Positions 63,660 to 64,000 of a stretch of 64,000 nucleotides of DNA are shown here, one piece after another (positions within the stretch are counted from its first letter, which is position 1; the number at the start of each line of letters is the position of its first letter). The notes beneath the pieces were generated by a model. It was not told the origin of the DNA. It worked only from the letters and a program-made list of their open reading frames with translations, and made no database searches. Position numbers and translations under genes: made by a program. The stretch comes from an uncultured Aurantimonas sp. (GTDB taxonomy: Bacteria > Pseudomonadota > Alphaproteobacteria > Rhizobiales > Rhizobiaceae): the NCBI GenBank assembly GCA_947488615.1, contig CANKZU010000014.1, positions 25,369 to 89,368 on the forward strand, in the 5' to 3' direction.

Positions 63660-64000
63660 GAAGCAGGCCAGACGAACCGGGCAATCGCGGGGCAAGTTCA
63701 CGGCGGCGTTCATGGCCGCCTGCTATGAGGCGATTGGGTCTGAGATAATCCGGCTTTCGTAGCCTTCTTAACACGGTCACGCGATTTGATGTGTCGGTGT
63801 AGCTCAGTCATATCAATTGAATCGTTCAAAGTAACTCGATTAGTAGCAGCCGGCATTATTTCCCGTGCAAATTTTTGCGATAGGTTTTCTCCAGATATCC
63901 TCAACATACCTTTGTTGGCAAGATGACCTGCCACTGAGTTTTTCCTCCATCTGAGATTAGAGTCCGGCCCTTGATTGAAGGACGGACAGATGAAGAGAAA
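63660..64000. other. Gene-poor end of the window, partly AT-rich
   Basis: From about 63765 the base composition becomes clearly AT-richer than the rest. A minus-strand frame (63934-63710, 74 residues, MAGHLANKGMLRISGENLSQ) is open but shows no recognised family and no good ribosome site. Whether it is part of a gene that continues to the right cannot be decided here. Nothing else is seen. Confidence 0.4.

Overview
The window is high-GC DNA from an alphaproteobacterium, most likely of the Hyphomicrobiales (Rhizobiales). The best support is a circularly permuted two-piece tmRNA gene (tag ANDNYAEARLAA), the sspB-DUF4169-ribbon-helix-helix cluster, a Tad/Flp pilus locus, hflK-hflC-DUF2065 and an NasTS-controlled nitrate assimilation operon. 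Genus cannot be set from sequence alone. No transposase, integrase, CRISPR array or rRNA was seen, and no tRNA was found on reading.

Regions from left to right. (1) 1-8.7 kb: Tad/Flp pilus genes on the minus strand (cpaC, a small lipoprotein, cpaB, cpaE, two TadE-like proteins, cpaF cut by the window edge), an XRE/MmyB-type regulator with a divergent membrane protein, then a TPR lipoprotein and a membrane coiled-coil protein. (2) 9-12.5 kb: a nucleotide-sugar dehydrogenase and epimerase pair facing a kinase-like protein with an unusual C-terminal domain. (3) 12.7-15.9 kb: ClC channel, GFA-family protein, and a small protein with a HEPN-type R-x4-H motif. (4) 15.9-30.4 kb: repeat-rich DNA and a complete nitrate assimilation cluster (nasT, nasS, leader attenuator, nrtA, nrtB, fused nrtCD, nirB, nirD, nasA). 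It lies between imperfect direct repeats of about 600 bp (16724-17323 and 29807-30432). The right repeat carries the 3' end of an intact thioesterase gene; the left carries a truncated copy of the same 3' end. (5) 30.8-38.2 kb: GlcD-like oxidase, a large AsmA-like protein with no normal start codon, sspB cluster, tmRNA. (6) 38.2-50.9 kb: housekeeping genes thyA-folA, hflK-hflC-DUF2065, egtB-egtD, degP, serB/miaA, a diguanylate cyclase, DUF1206. (7) 51-53.7 kb: ilvI-ilvH behind a leader peptide (MNTNGILVVRRRTRAAV) and a transcription attenuator. (8) 53.7-59.7 kb: a mazE/mazF toxin-antitoxin pair with a frameshifted toxin, a LysE exporter, a cobalt-type nitrile hydratase operon, a RecD-like helicase, and a large envelope protein with three repeat modules. 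(9) 59.9-64 kb: dispersed palindromes, pdxJ, a TetR regulator with a 25-bp operator-like palindrome directly upstream of ilvC, a PilZ protein, and a gene-poor end.

The most interesting regulatory element is the nrtA leader. Two tandem hairpins with six-base loops carry A at position 1 and G at position 4, the signature of ANTAR-protein targets. The second hairpin shares bases with a terminator that ends in six U residues. This gives a complete NasT-dependent antitermination switch that can be read from the sequence. Branched-chain amino acid synthesis (ilvI, ilvH, ilvC) is split over two loci with two apparently different controls: attenuation at ilvIH, and a possible TetR co-operon at ilvC.
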